Assembly (NCBI RefSeq): GCF_021869535.1
Contig: NW_026262668.1
Location: forward strand, 69,275,558 to 69,339,557
Direction of reading: 5' to 3'
Length of the DNA stretch: 64,000 nucleotides
Source of the DNA: Mytilus californianus
Lineage: Eukaryota; Mollusca; Bivalvia; Mytilida; Mytilidae
Made by a program: the position numbers and the translations under genes. The notes under the pieces were generated by a model. It did no database searches and had not been told where the DNA came from. It worked only from the letters and a program-made list of their open reading frames with translations. This document shows, piece by piece, positions 1 through 10,703 of this stretch (its first letter is position 1; each line of letters starts with the position of its first letter).

Positions 1-280
1 GAAATATAGAGATTACAACCGGAAACTTTTGTTTTATCCTTTTAAAACTTTTATGTTAAGATTCGAAAGATAAAGTTTCAACTTTATACATTTCTCTTGC
101 GTTCAAAGCCAACTAAGCTAACTCATCATTAAATAGCAACTGTCATTTGTACTAGCATTGGACTTAATAGATTAAAACAAGAAAAACCTTTTCAGTGAAA
201 TCAATCAACTTGTGTTCATGTTCATACAGAGGAACAGGTGTTTTGTTTCGTGCTGATATACACAATCCGTTCTAGTGAAA

Positions 281-860
281 ACTTAAAGTCATATGATACT
301 TCCAATTTGACAAAAAAGATGAATATGTTTTAAATAACATAATAGCTAATTTGTATGACAAACAACTACTTATTAAGAAAAAGCGTAATGTTATCCAAAT
401 ATACGGGCAATTTACTGCTATTAATGAATCATTGTCTTCCCGTACTCTTATTCTCCAACAGCTTTTCCGTAGACAGTGACCTCAATCTGACCTCTCTCGT
501 AGAAATTCTGCAATCGCGCTATGGAAGTGCAAAGGAAAAATCGTAGAAGAAGAAAAAAGATACCAACGTGAAAGAAGGCAGTATTCACCGATTCTAATAG
601 AATATTTTGTATACACCAAAGCCTTGAAATAGGAAATCATAAAAACAACATACCACAACGCTCTCTATCGTCGAAATAAATTCTTACTTAGTGCTTACTT
701 CAGTCCTATCTAGGTTGATTGTTTATCTTGTAATAATTCTTATACTTCGGCCTCAAAACTCGAAAGTTAATTAGCAGACAATGTTTTCGATCAACACTTA
801 CCGAATGAATGAAATTGTCAGTCATACGTTATGGGTTCGTATTAAGTCAAGGTAGCGCTT
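281..860 (+). repeat. Dispersed repeat, copy 1 (partner near 52197-52520)
   Basis: Blocks of this segment recur in the same order and orientation near 52.2 kb. One is the block beginning acttaaagtcatatgatac (near 290). Others contain tcgtcttcccgtact-type sequence (near 435) and an atgaatgaaat...tatgggttc block (near 800-840). The second copy is shorter and diverged. The family is unknown to me, and the boundaries are only where I lose similarity. Confidence 0.5.
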
Positions 861-1232
861 TGACATGTAATGAATGCCACTTTATGCTTGAAATTGAAGA
901 ATCTAGCAACACAATAGAACAAAGATCAATTTATATTCCATCACAAGAGCTACGATATTCAACACTCACGCATTAAAATAATAAAAAAAAAAAACACAAA
1001 AAAAAAATTAAAAAAAAAATTGGCAGCACATATACCGACCGTTATTCCACAAGAAAAAATGTATTGACTGCAACATTCTTCTTCCCTCACGAGGACAACC
1101 CATTCTTAAGCAACATATTTAGAATATATAAGGGTGTATTATAACAGATATTAGATACCTAAGAAGAAATTAGGAAAAGATGCATACGTTAAAAAAAAAG
1201 ACATTTAAAACTAAAGTTCTAGGTTATACAGG

Positions 1233-1334
1233 CTATGACAATAGTTCTCCAGAAAGACAGGCATATCTATGACAATAGTTCTCAAGAAAGACAGGCATAT
1301 CTATGACAATAGTTCTCCAGAAAGACAGGCATAT
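1233..1334 (+). repeat. Three-copy 34-bp tandem repeat
   Basis: Three consecutive 34-bp units start at 1233, 1267 and 1301, each beginning ctatgacaatagttctc. They differ at essentially one base (ccag versus caag). This near identity suggests recent duplication. No coding role is visible. Confidence 0.9.
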
Positions 1335-1699
1335 CCTTCATGCCCTTCCTCGTGTCACTTAATACAGCTTGTCCAGTTGTCGAAGCGATAATTTGTCAAA
1401 TTTGGTTCGGGTCATTATTGGTATAAGGAAACCCGATACACGATCGACCAGCTGGTAATGTCAACCGAAATCAGAATGAATGTGACCGCAACACCCTTTC
1501 AGGATCTGTATTAATATTTTTCCACAAATGCACATTGTAATTGACAACTCTTTGATGGGTTTTCTGAGACGCATTTACGTACTGTTACAAGCGTCTTTCG
1601 TAAGAAATTTAAATATTTCGCAACGATTCATGTCCAGAAAAATATGGAAAATATCAAATTTATTTTTAATCGATACGAAATAGGAGAATAGCTCGGTCA

Positions 1700-1862
1700 A
1701 CTTGCACAACACACTTTTCTTCATGCTTCTAAAGCTCGTACACATAAATTATGTTTAAAAAATTTAGCTTCTAGCGTTCCTGATGAAGGTAAATCAGGAA
1801 AAGCGCTTCGGACGCATGACATTTCTAAAGTGTTGTTTTCATTTTTTTTTTTAACAATATAC
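1700..1862 (+). repeat. PLE-associated repeat with ribozyme-like core (type B)
   Basis: The centre at about 1773-1817 has gcgttcctgatgaagg, then a short GG...TC segment, GGAAA and a GCGC/ACGC arm. The same block recurs near 5256, 28301, 32740 (reverse strand) and 56946. At 56946 it directly follows a PLE 3' tail. The CTGATGA...GAAA spacing resembles a hammerhead ribozyme core, but the first pair of stem II is mismatched. Any activity is uncertain. Confidence 0.55.
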
Positions 1863-1987
1863 ATACATTGTATATGTATTGGTGATAACACATACCTAGC
1901 TTATATACCATTTAAAATTATTTGTTTACTAGGTTATTGAACCATAAAACACCACGCGTCGACATATGTGCACATCGTAAGATACAA

Positions 1988-2044
1988 TTTTATAAAGACA
2001 GAGAAATAATGCAGTGTCCACGAAATGAAAACGCTAAAGTATGA
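1988..2044 (+). promoter_or_regulatory. TATA-like box and upstream mini-ORF of the sulfatase gene
   Basis: A TATAAA lies at 1991-1996, about 45 bp before the chosen start codon, as expected for a short-leader promoter. An ATG at 2009 opens an 11-codon frame. Its TGA stop (2042-2044) overlaps the main ATG (2041-2043) as ATGA. If transcription starts about 30 bp after the TATA box, the upstream ATG would not be in the mRNA. If transcription starts further upstream, the mini-ORF could dampen translation. Confidence 0.35.
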
Positions 2045-2280
2045 TACGCATTGCTTTTGCTATATTGTGCTTCGCTACCACAGTCAGAACAAAACGGCAA
2101 CCAAACATTTTGTTCATAATAGCCGACGATTATGGATATAATGATATTGGATATCATGGATCCGAGATCAAAACACCAGTTCTAGACAGACTTGCAGCAG
2201 GTGGCGTCAAACTAGAGAATTATTATGTCCAGCCGATTTGTTCTCCTACAAGGTCACAACTAATGACCGGAAGGTACCAG
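2041..2280 (+). CDS. Sulfatase exon 1: signal peptide, metal site, formylglycine motif
   Basis: Encodes residues 1-80 and ends in phase 0 at CAG|gtaaga. It carries the hydrophobic leader, [10 protein letters not shown] (Asp29 and Asp30 of the metal site) and the signature [11 protein letters not shown]. In this signature, Cys67 is the residue that formylglycine-generating enzyme oxidises in this family. Confidence 0.93.
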
Positions 2281-5200
2281 GTAAGATGTTATGACATTCT
2301 AAGCCACGTGTTAGTTTACCTGTAGTTTCTATAACATAATTATAACATACAGTACACAATACATGTCAATATTTATTTAGTATAATATGTGTATTAACAA
2401 CATATATGTGCAGAAATAGTTAATGTACAAATAGTATGTTAAATATAACGTCCAGTCAAATCATGGAAATATATTTATAAAATTAAAAGATTGGGGAAAT
2501 TAAGTATATATATTAGCCTATTTCCTAAGATGCAAGTTAATATTTTCTTAGGAGTCAACAGCTCAGTAAAGAATAAACAGCTAGGTTTTATAACTTAAAT
2601 ATGACAAAATATGAAAGTCAAAAGAGAAAGTCAACGACCTTTCTTATACTACAAAAATGACAAAAATAAAAACAATAAAAAAACAAACAAACTAATATGG
2701 CAGACAGTAAGTAACGATAATCACTGGATTATAGCAGCCGGCTTTGAACAGACTCAAAGAATAGGTAGGGTTTAACATGTTTGGGACCTAAAGTTGATCG
2801 ACGAGGAGTTAATAAATATTGACTAAAAAGCGTAATAACAGTATACAGTAGAAAACGAGAAGATACCAAGGAACCAATACAAAACATTGGTCGGAAAAAG
2901 ACAACACCATGCATGACAAAAAGAAAACAGAACTTACAAACGTCAGTCTACAAAATACTTCACAGAAAACTAGCACGAACCCCTAGCAAAAACCGGGTGT
3001 TAATCAAGTTATTATGGGTGGGCAGCAGTTCCTGCCCCACTACTTCACCCGTCGATTAGCTCCGGTAAAAATCCGTTTTTTTTTATTTCTATATTGTATG
3101 TGATGTGTTAATAGTTCTTCATTTTATTTACATTTTTATTTGTGATTAAGCATATTTAAAAAGATGAAGTAGACTGGTAAAAGTTATATCCATCCGACTT
3201 AGAACAATTAAGTTAATTAGTCGGACGTTAAACATCCCGAACTTACTAGCTAAATATAAGTTAGATAAAACAGAGTCTACATATAAGAAAAATGCGGCAT
3301 ATTTCCACTCAAATGTCACACTTGTCACATATATAAATGTTTATCTTTATTATTGCATTTTAAAATATTTTAACATGTTGAGCAATTTACCACCGATTTT
3401 CCCAGTATAAATGCTTCCATATAATATAAGCAAACAATCCCCTTTTTCAGATACATACAGGAATACAGCATGGCATTTTTTGGCCCTTGCAGCAGAACGG
3501 CCTTCCATTACAAGATCCAACTTTGGCAGACAAATTGAGGGAAGCAGGTTATTCCACGCATGCTGTAGGTAAATGGCATCTTGGATTCTTCAAAGAGGAA
3601 TATTTACCAACAAATAGAGGATTTGACACATTTTTCGGTAAGTTACTTTCCCCCTAAGCCGAACAATAAGAAAACTAAGCTTAACGACAAAAAAAGGTAA
3701 TATCAGTATTCCCATTGAAAACTTTCCATGCATTTATATGCAGCAACATTCTAGTAGTTGCTGCATATGGATTATGCTATCTCTCGGTTACTACAAGCGT
3801 TTGTTTCTTAACATAAGTTTATCGTTGAGGTAAGTTGCTTAGAAGTAAAAGTTCTAAATGGTGAAAAATAAATCCTAAATTCAAACGTTTTATGTCTGTT
3901 TTTTACCTTTTCTTACCATCACGAAATATCTGTGTCACTCCATTTTTCATAGTTTCCTCCTCCCTCTCTCGTTCATGACTTATCCCCTGATTTAATATAC
4001 CAATATAAATACAACGAAGGTAAATCATAGCTTCTGGAGCATCCGAATTTACCCATAATTTTTTATGTTGTTGCTCTTTATTCTACGATTCTGTTTTAAT
4101 GATTAGAGGACAGGTGTTTTCATTCTTTTTTTTTTGCCCTGGTTTTGTCTTCTTTTCTTCGAAACACGATATTTATTGCTCCTTCGTTTGAAAGAATTGC
4201 TGATAAACATGTGTCACTGTGTGTTCATTATGACGCACTATTAAAAAATTCAAGTCGAAACGAAACACTTAAAATTGGTCAAGAAAGATATACTATATCA
4301 CTATTAAGTACAGAAATTATAAACGGTAAGTCTAAAAGACAATAAACGAACGAAACAAATCAAAAGCAACGATACAAGTGCGTGGATAATAATGAAAAAC
4401 AGAAATGAACACCAAACATATAGAACTAATGCTTTCACAATACGAAGTCTTGTGAGTAGTAGGAGTGGTAATAATCGCTGTTGAGTCTCCGCTCTTGAGC
4501 GTCATCAATGGTTAAAATGATGGGAAGATACTGTCTTTTCCGTATACATGTATGTCTATGTTCATTTGTGACACCTCCATATGGCAACATTTGTAGAGAT
4601 GCAATCAGTTAAGGTGGATTGTAACCTTATACTCAGAGACTTTCAGTACTGATATTATATAATTTCATTTATTATGACTGTAAATAATCCGTATATATAT
4701 TTTGTTATTGTTCTTTTGCTAAAGTTGGATGTCACCTTAGTTGGATTTTGCTGTTCTGTTTAGACCCTTTTGATTTTTTTCAAAGGATATATTTTGGCTT
4801 TCCCCTCAAAAGGTTACCTAATGAAGGTTATTTTTTATATGCATATGTCGATTGTCGATCATGCTTTTTATGTAGCTTTTACGCAAATGTGACTTTACTT
4901 TCTCGAGGAAATCAGTATAGAGAATCATGCTCTTAAAAGCCGAACAACCGTACTATATTTATTCCATACGCAGCTGATAAAGGTGTTGTGTCTACGTGTT
5001 GCTACTCAGAAAAGAACATACACTGTCACAAATTTGAAAACTTTAATATGGAACAGGTGCTAACTGAAGGTCATGTGTGCATGTTTGATTTGGTTAACAT
5101 CTTACTTTGTGGTAATTAGATATACAAATTTTCGGAAAAAAAACATATGCTTTTCAGATACAAATGTTTAGGAAATTGTATGCTCCTTTATGGTCATGTA

Positions 5201-8200
5201 GCTCTTCAACTGTTTCGGTTGTTATACATACTTGGCTTTCAAATATTCGGTTTAGAGTGTTCCTGATGAAGGTAAATCAAGAAAAACGCTTAGGGCGCAT
5301 GCAATTTAAAAAAAGTGTTGTTTGCATTTTTTATGATAATTACAAAAAAATCTCGAAAATAAAATAAAACCGGAAAGACCTCTCTCGCCAACCATGGTTT
5401 CATCGCCATGTGGTTGAAGATGCTTAAGTACGTTAGTGGTATAAACCCAAACCAACCCTTCCTCCATTTATGGTCCCTTGGGGAGCCTATCAAACAATTT
5501 TGTGTTCTTGTGATCCTTTCTGTCTACGGATAGATGGAACTCAAGTATTGTTATACATAGATAATAGTAAATGAGAAGAGGATGCATTCAAGCGTCACAA
5601 ATAACATTTGATACTTTCAATTTGTAACATAAATGTTCTGCAGTCAAAATAATGTTATCTTACATTTTATGTAAACTCCTTTACCTATCAAATTAGAAAG
5701 AAATACAAATAGTGCTTTATTTCTTTCTTTCTCGCTGTTTAACACGATTCTTCGAATTGAAGGTATTCTTAATGGAAAAGCCGATCATTACCAGTACAAT
5801 GACTCTGCAATGGGAATAAATGGACTTGATCTGAGGGACGGAATACAGAGAGTCAATAATGAATATAGAGGACAATATTCTACTAACTTATATAGCAAGA
5901 AAGCTGTGGAAATTGTGGATAAACACGATTCAGAGAAAGTACGTATTATACGAATTTAATTAAAGTGTTTCAAAAACTGTGAAAAGTAAAATATGTATTA
6001 TTTTCAATGTAACCATATAAAACATAGAGTAACACTATTAGTTAAGTTTGATTTGTTAATCAAAAGCGCATTCTCAATTGTCGTATTACATAATATTACT
6101 TTGAATTATTATTTTTAATTCAACAGCATTTACTCCAGGTTGTAATTATGCTAAACTAAATAAATATTCTGCAATTATCTTTTTATATTAGCTTAATGGT
6201 TCGTTTCACATAATACATATCCAATCCTGTATTTAGAAAAGCTATTCAACAAATGATTGATTTTATGGTGACATGAAAGAAAAAGATGTTAAAACATGGA
6301 AATCATTAAACATTGCCTTATGGAATTTGGAGTTTTCATGTTTGTTTGTTTGAAATTGTTACTATACATCCTCATATTATATTAAAGTGTTCTTAATCCA
6401 TGTGAACATATTGAACAATACTAATACAATTATTCATTTAGTGTTTTATCATTTTCTGTCAGCCGCTTTTTATGTACCTGTCCTTCCAAGCAGTACACTT
6501 GCCATTACAAGTTCCAGAGAAGTATCTGAAACAGTACGGAGATATAAAAGATATGAACAGAAGAGTATATGCAGGTAAATACTAATACTGAAGATAATAA
6601 TTGTTGTTTTACATTGTCTTTTTTTGCCTGTTATTTGAAAAGTCCATGGACAATCTTTGAAACTATAGCTGTTGGTTGATTTAATGAACATGCCTGCAAT
6701 CCTTTGCTGTATTTTACTTTTTTTTATATAAGGGATAAATAGTGTATATTTATATAGAATAAATATTAACAAAATTACCGAACTCCAACTTTAATTAAAA
6801 ATTAAAAAAGAGGGAGGTCCATAAAAATGACAAAATCAAACGGTAGACTATATCGATCAACGGGACGAATTGAAAACAAAGGTCATATTCCTGACTATGT
6901 TATGATACAGCAACACAAACAACACATCAAAACCCCTGACAGACGTCTTCTTATCTATTATGTCTCTGTCTCTTTCTTTATAGGTATGACATCGGCAATG
7001 GATGAGGCCATAGGCGATGTTGTGAAGTCTTTCGAGTCAAAGGGGTTATGGCAAGACACACTGTTGGTCTTCACAACAGGTAAACATAACTGTAAAAAGT
7101 TAAGTTTGATATGGTCGACCAAAAGTTTGTTTAAATAGCTGGATAATCCTTTTTTTTTAAAAGTTTTTAAGTATCTTAATTTGATGAATCAATCAGGTTG
7201 AAAGTCCAACATTTGATGGTTGGTGTGATATATTGAATTTATTATCCATTATCATTGGGATTCCTGTTACCTTTTTGTGTATTATGCAGCACATATGCGA
7301 GAATAGTACAAATATATATATCTTGCAGTATACAAGAAGTTTCAGATTATTCGGAAATACAACAAACTAAAAACTAACCACACACACAGACACCCCGCAT
7401 CCTTCTGAAAAGACATCCTCTGCCTTGTAAAGTTATCAAAGTTCGCCTTAGATAGTAAGTTTTGTTGCACGTGTTATAATTTGATGTATTACAGACAATG
7501 GAGGACAAGTGTTGTACGGTGGAGACAACTGGCCATTAAGGGGTTGGAAAGGTTCTCTGTGGGAAGGAGGTATTAAAGCTGTTGGATTTGTTCACGGTCA
7601 AATGATCAAAAAGAAAGGCACCATTTCAAAAGAACTAATACATGTGTCTGATTGGTTTCCAACTTTGATTAATCTTGCAGATGGATCGTTGAAAAGAACG
7701 AATCCACTAGACGGTGTGGATCAATGGAGAACAATAAGGTATTGATTATTTGTGAATATGGCCGCCATCCTAACTTTTTTGTTAAATTTTTAAACACACT
7801 TGTACCTCACTAATGTGTGTTAAAATGCTGGATCAAAGTCACTGAAATACGTTTTTAATATATCTGAAGGAAATATTTTTGACTGTTAACTAGCAAAAAC
7901 TCTGTTTAGAACTACATTTTGACAGAATATCATATTCTTACGATAGATTCTCCTATTTCAGTCTTCAAAATAATCTTATTCAATGCAGCAGGGATTCAAT
8001 CTTTCAAATGTGGAACGTTACCCTATACTCTTTTACGTTGTAAGTAAACGCTATTTGAACAGTTTAAAGTTAAGAACATTTGGTCTGATTGCCAATGAGA
8101 CAACTCTCCAACAGAGACCAAATGACGTATATGTAAGCAATCATAGGTCACCGAACGGCTTCAACAATGAGCAAAACCAAACCGTATAGTAAGCTATAAA

Positions 8201-10703
8201 AGGTCCCAAGTGACAAAATGCAAAACAATTCAAACGAGAAAACCAACGACCTGATTTATGTACAAAACAATGAACGAAAACAAATATTATAGACAGCGAC
8301 CAGACCCGACAAGAAATTTGCAACATATTAAAGATATCAAGACATTATTGATTATGATTGTTCTTGAATAAGACTATAACAAGACTTGATATAAAAATCA
8401 GATGTGGTATGATTGCCAATGAAACAACTCTCCCGGAGACCAAATGACATAGAAGTTAACAAAAAGAGGTCACCGTACGACCTTCAACAATGAGCAAAAC
8501 CCATACCTATTGATATCCTATTTATATGTGTTTTGAGACTGCTTTTGTTTAGGACTTGATGCCCATCAAACTGCAAACTGTAAACGAAGTCATTTAGGAA
8601 AATTTGATATGAATGATCGATCTTTAATCTTCTCTGTTAGATTTCTTCACAACTTTTAATAATTAGGGGGATTTAGAGCATGTCATACTGTAAAGTTGCT
8701 CTAACTTGGCTAATGTATATTAAAAATTATATTAACTTTTTTTTAATCAATACTAGGATATGAAAAAATAAACAAACAGCCGTACTTTGTTCCAACGGAC
8801 AGGTTTCTTACAATATATAACAAACATCAACAATATAAGTCCCTTCAAATTCAATGGAGGGATGGTCAATCAAGCTATAGATTAAGAAAAGTCTAAAACC
8901 AAGCTCTTCTTTTTAAAAAATTCATAGAACTAAAATATTTGTTCGAGTCGATTTAATGTTGGTCACAATATGTGCAGATTTTTACAGTTCTTAATTCAAT
9001 CTTATGAATGATATGAAAGAGTTGTTTTAATTGTGATTCAGTTTGTAAAAATGAGATATCAAATCAACACTGAAAGGCCCCTTTTCAGACTCAAAGAAAG
9101 CAGTTGGAAATCAAATAAACGTTCAATTCACTTATTCCTTTCTTATTTATTAATCTTTACCTGAATTCCCCTTTGATTTCTTATCCAGGTTTGGCTATAT
9201 ATTGGTCCTTTTTGGTTTTATCTGATGCTTGTCAATGTTTGTAGTAGTAAGGGTTTTAATTTTTAAAACATTTCTCTAGCATGACTGAATAAAGATGCAT
9301 TATTTATTGCAGTAGAATTGGTACTGTTTAATGTTATCAACTCAAAAATATATTAGTAAATTTATTTTAATTAAACCCACAATACAATTAGATTTTTTTA
9401 TTCTGCAAAATTTACTAATGATGCTCAACAGAAAAATAAAATCGTTTTAATTGCAATACAACTCGTCTCCTTTGTGTTATTCAAATGGTGTATTGACACT
9501 CAAAATACAACAACTTAGTGTCTATGTGTGTTTGTTAACTAGTTATGGCGAACAGAGTCAACGAAAGACAATTCTACACAACATAGACCCATTGATGTCA
9601 CATGCTGGAGAACGAAAATCTGGTAAACAGTTTGATGCTAGAGAGAGAGCAGCACTTCGACATAATGAATGGAAAATTATTACAGGCGATCCAGGTAAGA
9701 ACACAAAAAGTACAATTCATTGATATAGTTATTCTGTAACAATTTTCCACAATAGTCTTCAACAGCTAGTTGGATCTATCAGCAGAATCATTTATCATAC
9801 TTAATAATAAAAAGGCACAATTCCGCAAAAGTCAAAGGAAATAAAAAGTTGGTTTCTATCGAAATCGTCTTTCGATGTTGCATTGTCCAGAGTTTGAAAG
9901 GTCATTTAATTGTCTTAACCATGAAATAATCGTGAATTCGAGGAGATAACATTATTTTTTATGAGCTATAAGTTTATTAACTTAAGTCTTTCTATTCTCT
10001 CATTGCTGTTCGGACAGCATATTTTGGCTGTACAATTTTTTTTATTTGTTTAATAAATGTTTCAAAAGTTTCTTTTTATTCCATTGGTGAAGGGCATGCT
10101 TTTGATTTAAAGTAATAATTCGGGCCAAGATACTGTCTTATAATAATTATCAACAAAACAAAATTACAACGGAACATTTGTGTACTTCAATAATCGAAGC
10201 CAGAAATATTGAAGACACCAAAGGCTTAATCAAAAGACAAGAAAAACTTGATCTTACAAAGATTTAGTATTTCTCCATATATTTTAGGAAATGGGTCCTG
10301 GATATATACATCAACTCGAGGACAGAACCAGAATAAACTGTATGAAAGGCCAAATGATAAAAACATTTGGCTCTTCAACATTGAAAATGACCCTTATGAA
10401 AAGCATGATTTATCGACAAAAAGACCAGAGGTTGTGTTTGATTTACTCGAGATGTTGGCAAATTTCGCATTGACATCGGTGCCTTGCTTTTATCCTGAAA
10501 ATGACTTCATGGCCGATCCAAAATACCACGAGGGGTATTGGGGTCCATGGATTCACACTCAAGTGATAACGGAAGAACTTAGCCGTCCTTCTTACACGAA
10601 GACTTTTAGATATTCACTGCTGTCGATTATTATTCTTGTTCTTTATTGTCTTTATTATCGATATATGAAACGAAAGCGTTCACATAAAAGTAGTCCTTGT
10701 TAG
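2041..10703 (+). CDS. Arylsulfatase B-like sulfatase, eight exons, with C-terminal membrane anchor
   Basis: Exons are 2041-2280, 3451-3637, 5763-5938, 6463-6574, 6984-7079, 7495-7738, 9543-9694 and 10288-10703. All have GT-AG junctions and consistent phases, giving 540 codons plus a TAG stop. The enzyme should hydrolyse sulfate esters in the secretory or lysosomal route; arylsulfatase B acts on N-acetylgalactosamine 4-sulfate of dermatan and chondroitin sulfate. A signal peptide covers about residues 1-17. Visible catalytic features are the metal-binding Asp pair (29-30), the formylglycine motif CSPTR (Cys67), GKWHLG (Lys121, His123), His213, DNGG (Asp271, Asn272) and WKGSLWEGG (Lys289). The stretches [14 protein letters not shown] and ILHNIDP favour the ARSB branch over other sulfatases. 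Vertebrate ARSB is soluble and of similar length. Here the tail after GPWI continues into a hydrophobic helix (about 512-526) and a basic KRKR end, suggesting a type I membrane protein. The exact substrate is not provable from sequence. Confidence 0.93.
2281..3450 (+). other. Sulfatase intron 1 with repeat fragments
   Basis: No exon is seen inside. The stretch about 2600-2780 resembles the middle and end of the bivalve SINE-like family at 12181-12545 (ggtttaacatgttt block). At 2935-3065 a weak match to the PLE family B 3' tail lies in reverse orientation (gcacgaaccc..., cctgccccact). Confidence 0.5.
3451..3637 (+). CDS. Sulfatase exon 2: GKWHLG signature
   Basis: Acceptor tttttcag precedes 3451; the donor is tttttcg|gtaagt. 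It encodes residues 81-142 and the first base of codon 143. It contains the second sulfatase signature, [13 protein letters not shown], with active-site Lys121 and His123. Confidence 0.92.
3638..5762 (+). other. Sulfatase intron 2
   Basis: A 2.1-kb intron with no coding signal. It contains a ribozyme-like type B repeat (about 5180-5370). Short open frames at 4145 and 4748 show no domain. Confidence 0.6.
5180..5370 (+). repeat. PLE-associated type B repeat, copy in sulfatase intron 2
   Basis: The segment reads ggctttcaaatattcgg, then the core at 5256-5299 (CTGATGA at 5263-5269, GG...CAAGAAAAACGC...GCGC). The order is as in the copies near 1773 and 56946. Diverged. Confidence 0.55.
5763..5938 (+). 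CDS. Sulfatase exon 3
   Basis: It begins after the acceptor ttgaag and completes Gly143. It runs through [10 protein letters not shown] and ends at GAGAAA|gtacgt in phase 0. The acceptor has a weak pyrimidine tract close to the AG, but frame and sequence fit the ARSB-like alignment. Confidence 0.87.
6463..6574 (+). CDS. Sulfatase exon 4: active-site His
   Basis: It opens after tttctgtcag and encodes [18 protein letters not shown]. His213 matches the conserved His of the sulfatase pocket. It ends GCAG|gtaaat in phase 1. Confidence 0.9.
6984..7079 (+). CDS. Sulfatase exon 5
   Basis: It begins after tttctttatag and encodes a helix starting [14 protein letters not shown] and the strand TLLVFTT that leads into the metal site. 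The metal-binding Asp271 codon is split by the next intron. Confidence 0.9.
7495..7738 (+). CDS. Sulfatase exon 6: DNGG metal site and Lys of GSLWEGG
   Basis: It completes Asp271, then gives NGG (Asn272), [19 protein letters not shown] and [12 protein letters not shown], all typical of ARSB. It ends in phase 2 at ATAAG|gtattg. Confidence 0.92.
8078..8312 (+). mobile_element. SINE-like dispersed element, copy 1
   Basis: Shares ordered blocks with 12181-12545: attgccaatgagacaact, ataggtcaccgaac, cttcaacaatgagcaaaa and acaaatat. I recall this as a very abundant short interspersed repeat in bivalve genomes. It has no coding capacity, and its class (SINE or MITE) is not settled here. Confidence 0.6.
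8398..8510 (+). mobile_element. SINE-like dispersed element, 3'-truncated copy
   Basis: Starts gatgtggtatgattgccaat and runs through ggtcaccgtacgaccttcaa to gcaaaacccatacc, then loses similarity. Same family as 8078-8312. Confidence 0.6.
9543..9694 (+). CDS. Sulfatase exon 7
   Basis: The acceptor is ttgttaactag. It encodes [18 protein letters not shown] through [11 protein letters not shown] and ends CCAG|gtaaga in phase 1. Confidence 0.88.
10288..10703 (+). CDS. Sulfatase exon 8: C-terminal subdomain and membrane helix
   Basis: It starts after atattttag and runs to TAG. It carries [11 protein letters not shown], the [15 protein letters not shown] block found near the C-terminus of sulfatases, and GYWGPWI. 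A hydrophobic run ([15 protein letters not shown]) and a basic tail follow. No canonical AATAAA is seen soon after the stop; an ATTAAA lies at 10759-10764. Confidence 0.9.

Larger units (their letters stand above)
1..2040. other. Intergenic region 5' of the sulfatase gene
   Basis: No convincing exon was seen. The stretch holds part of a dispersed repeat (about 281-860), an A-rich tract near 975-1020, a three-copy tandem repeat (1233-1334), a ribozyme-like repeat (about 1700-1860) and, at its right end, the presumed promoter of the arylsulfatase gene. A 63-codon open frame starting at 355 lies inside the dispersed repeat and has no recognisable domain. Confidence 0.5.
7739..9542 (+). other. 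Sulfatase intron 6 with two SINE-like copies
   Basis: A 1.8-kb intron with no coding exon. It carries two copies, one long and one short, of the family containing attgccaatgagacaact (8078-8312 and 8398-8510). The remainder is AT-rich unique-looking sequence. Confidence 0.6.

Noticed and set aside
6827..6983. Extension of sulfatase exon 5 to the left (open frame from 6827)
   Set aside because: The frame upstream of 6984 has no sulfatase similarity, and a good acceptor (tttctttatag) gives the correct phase at 6984.
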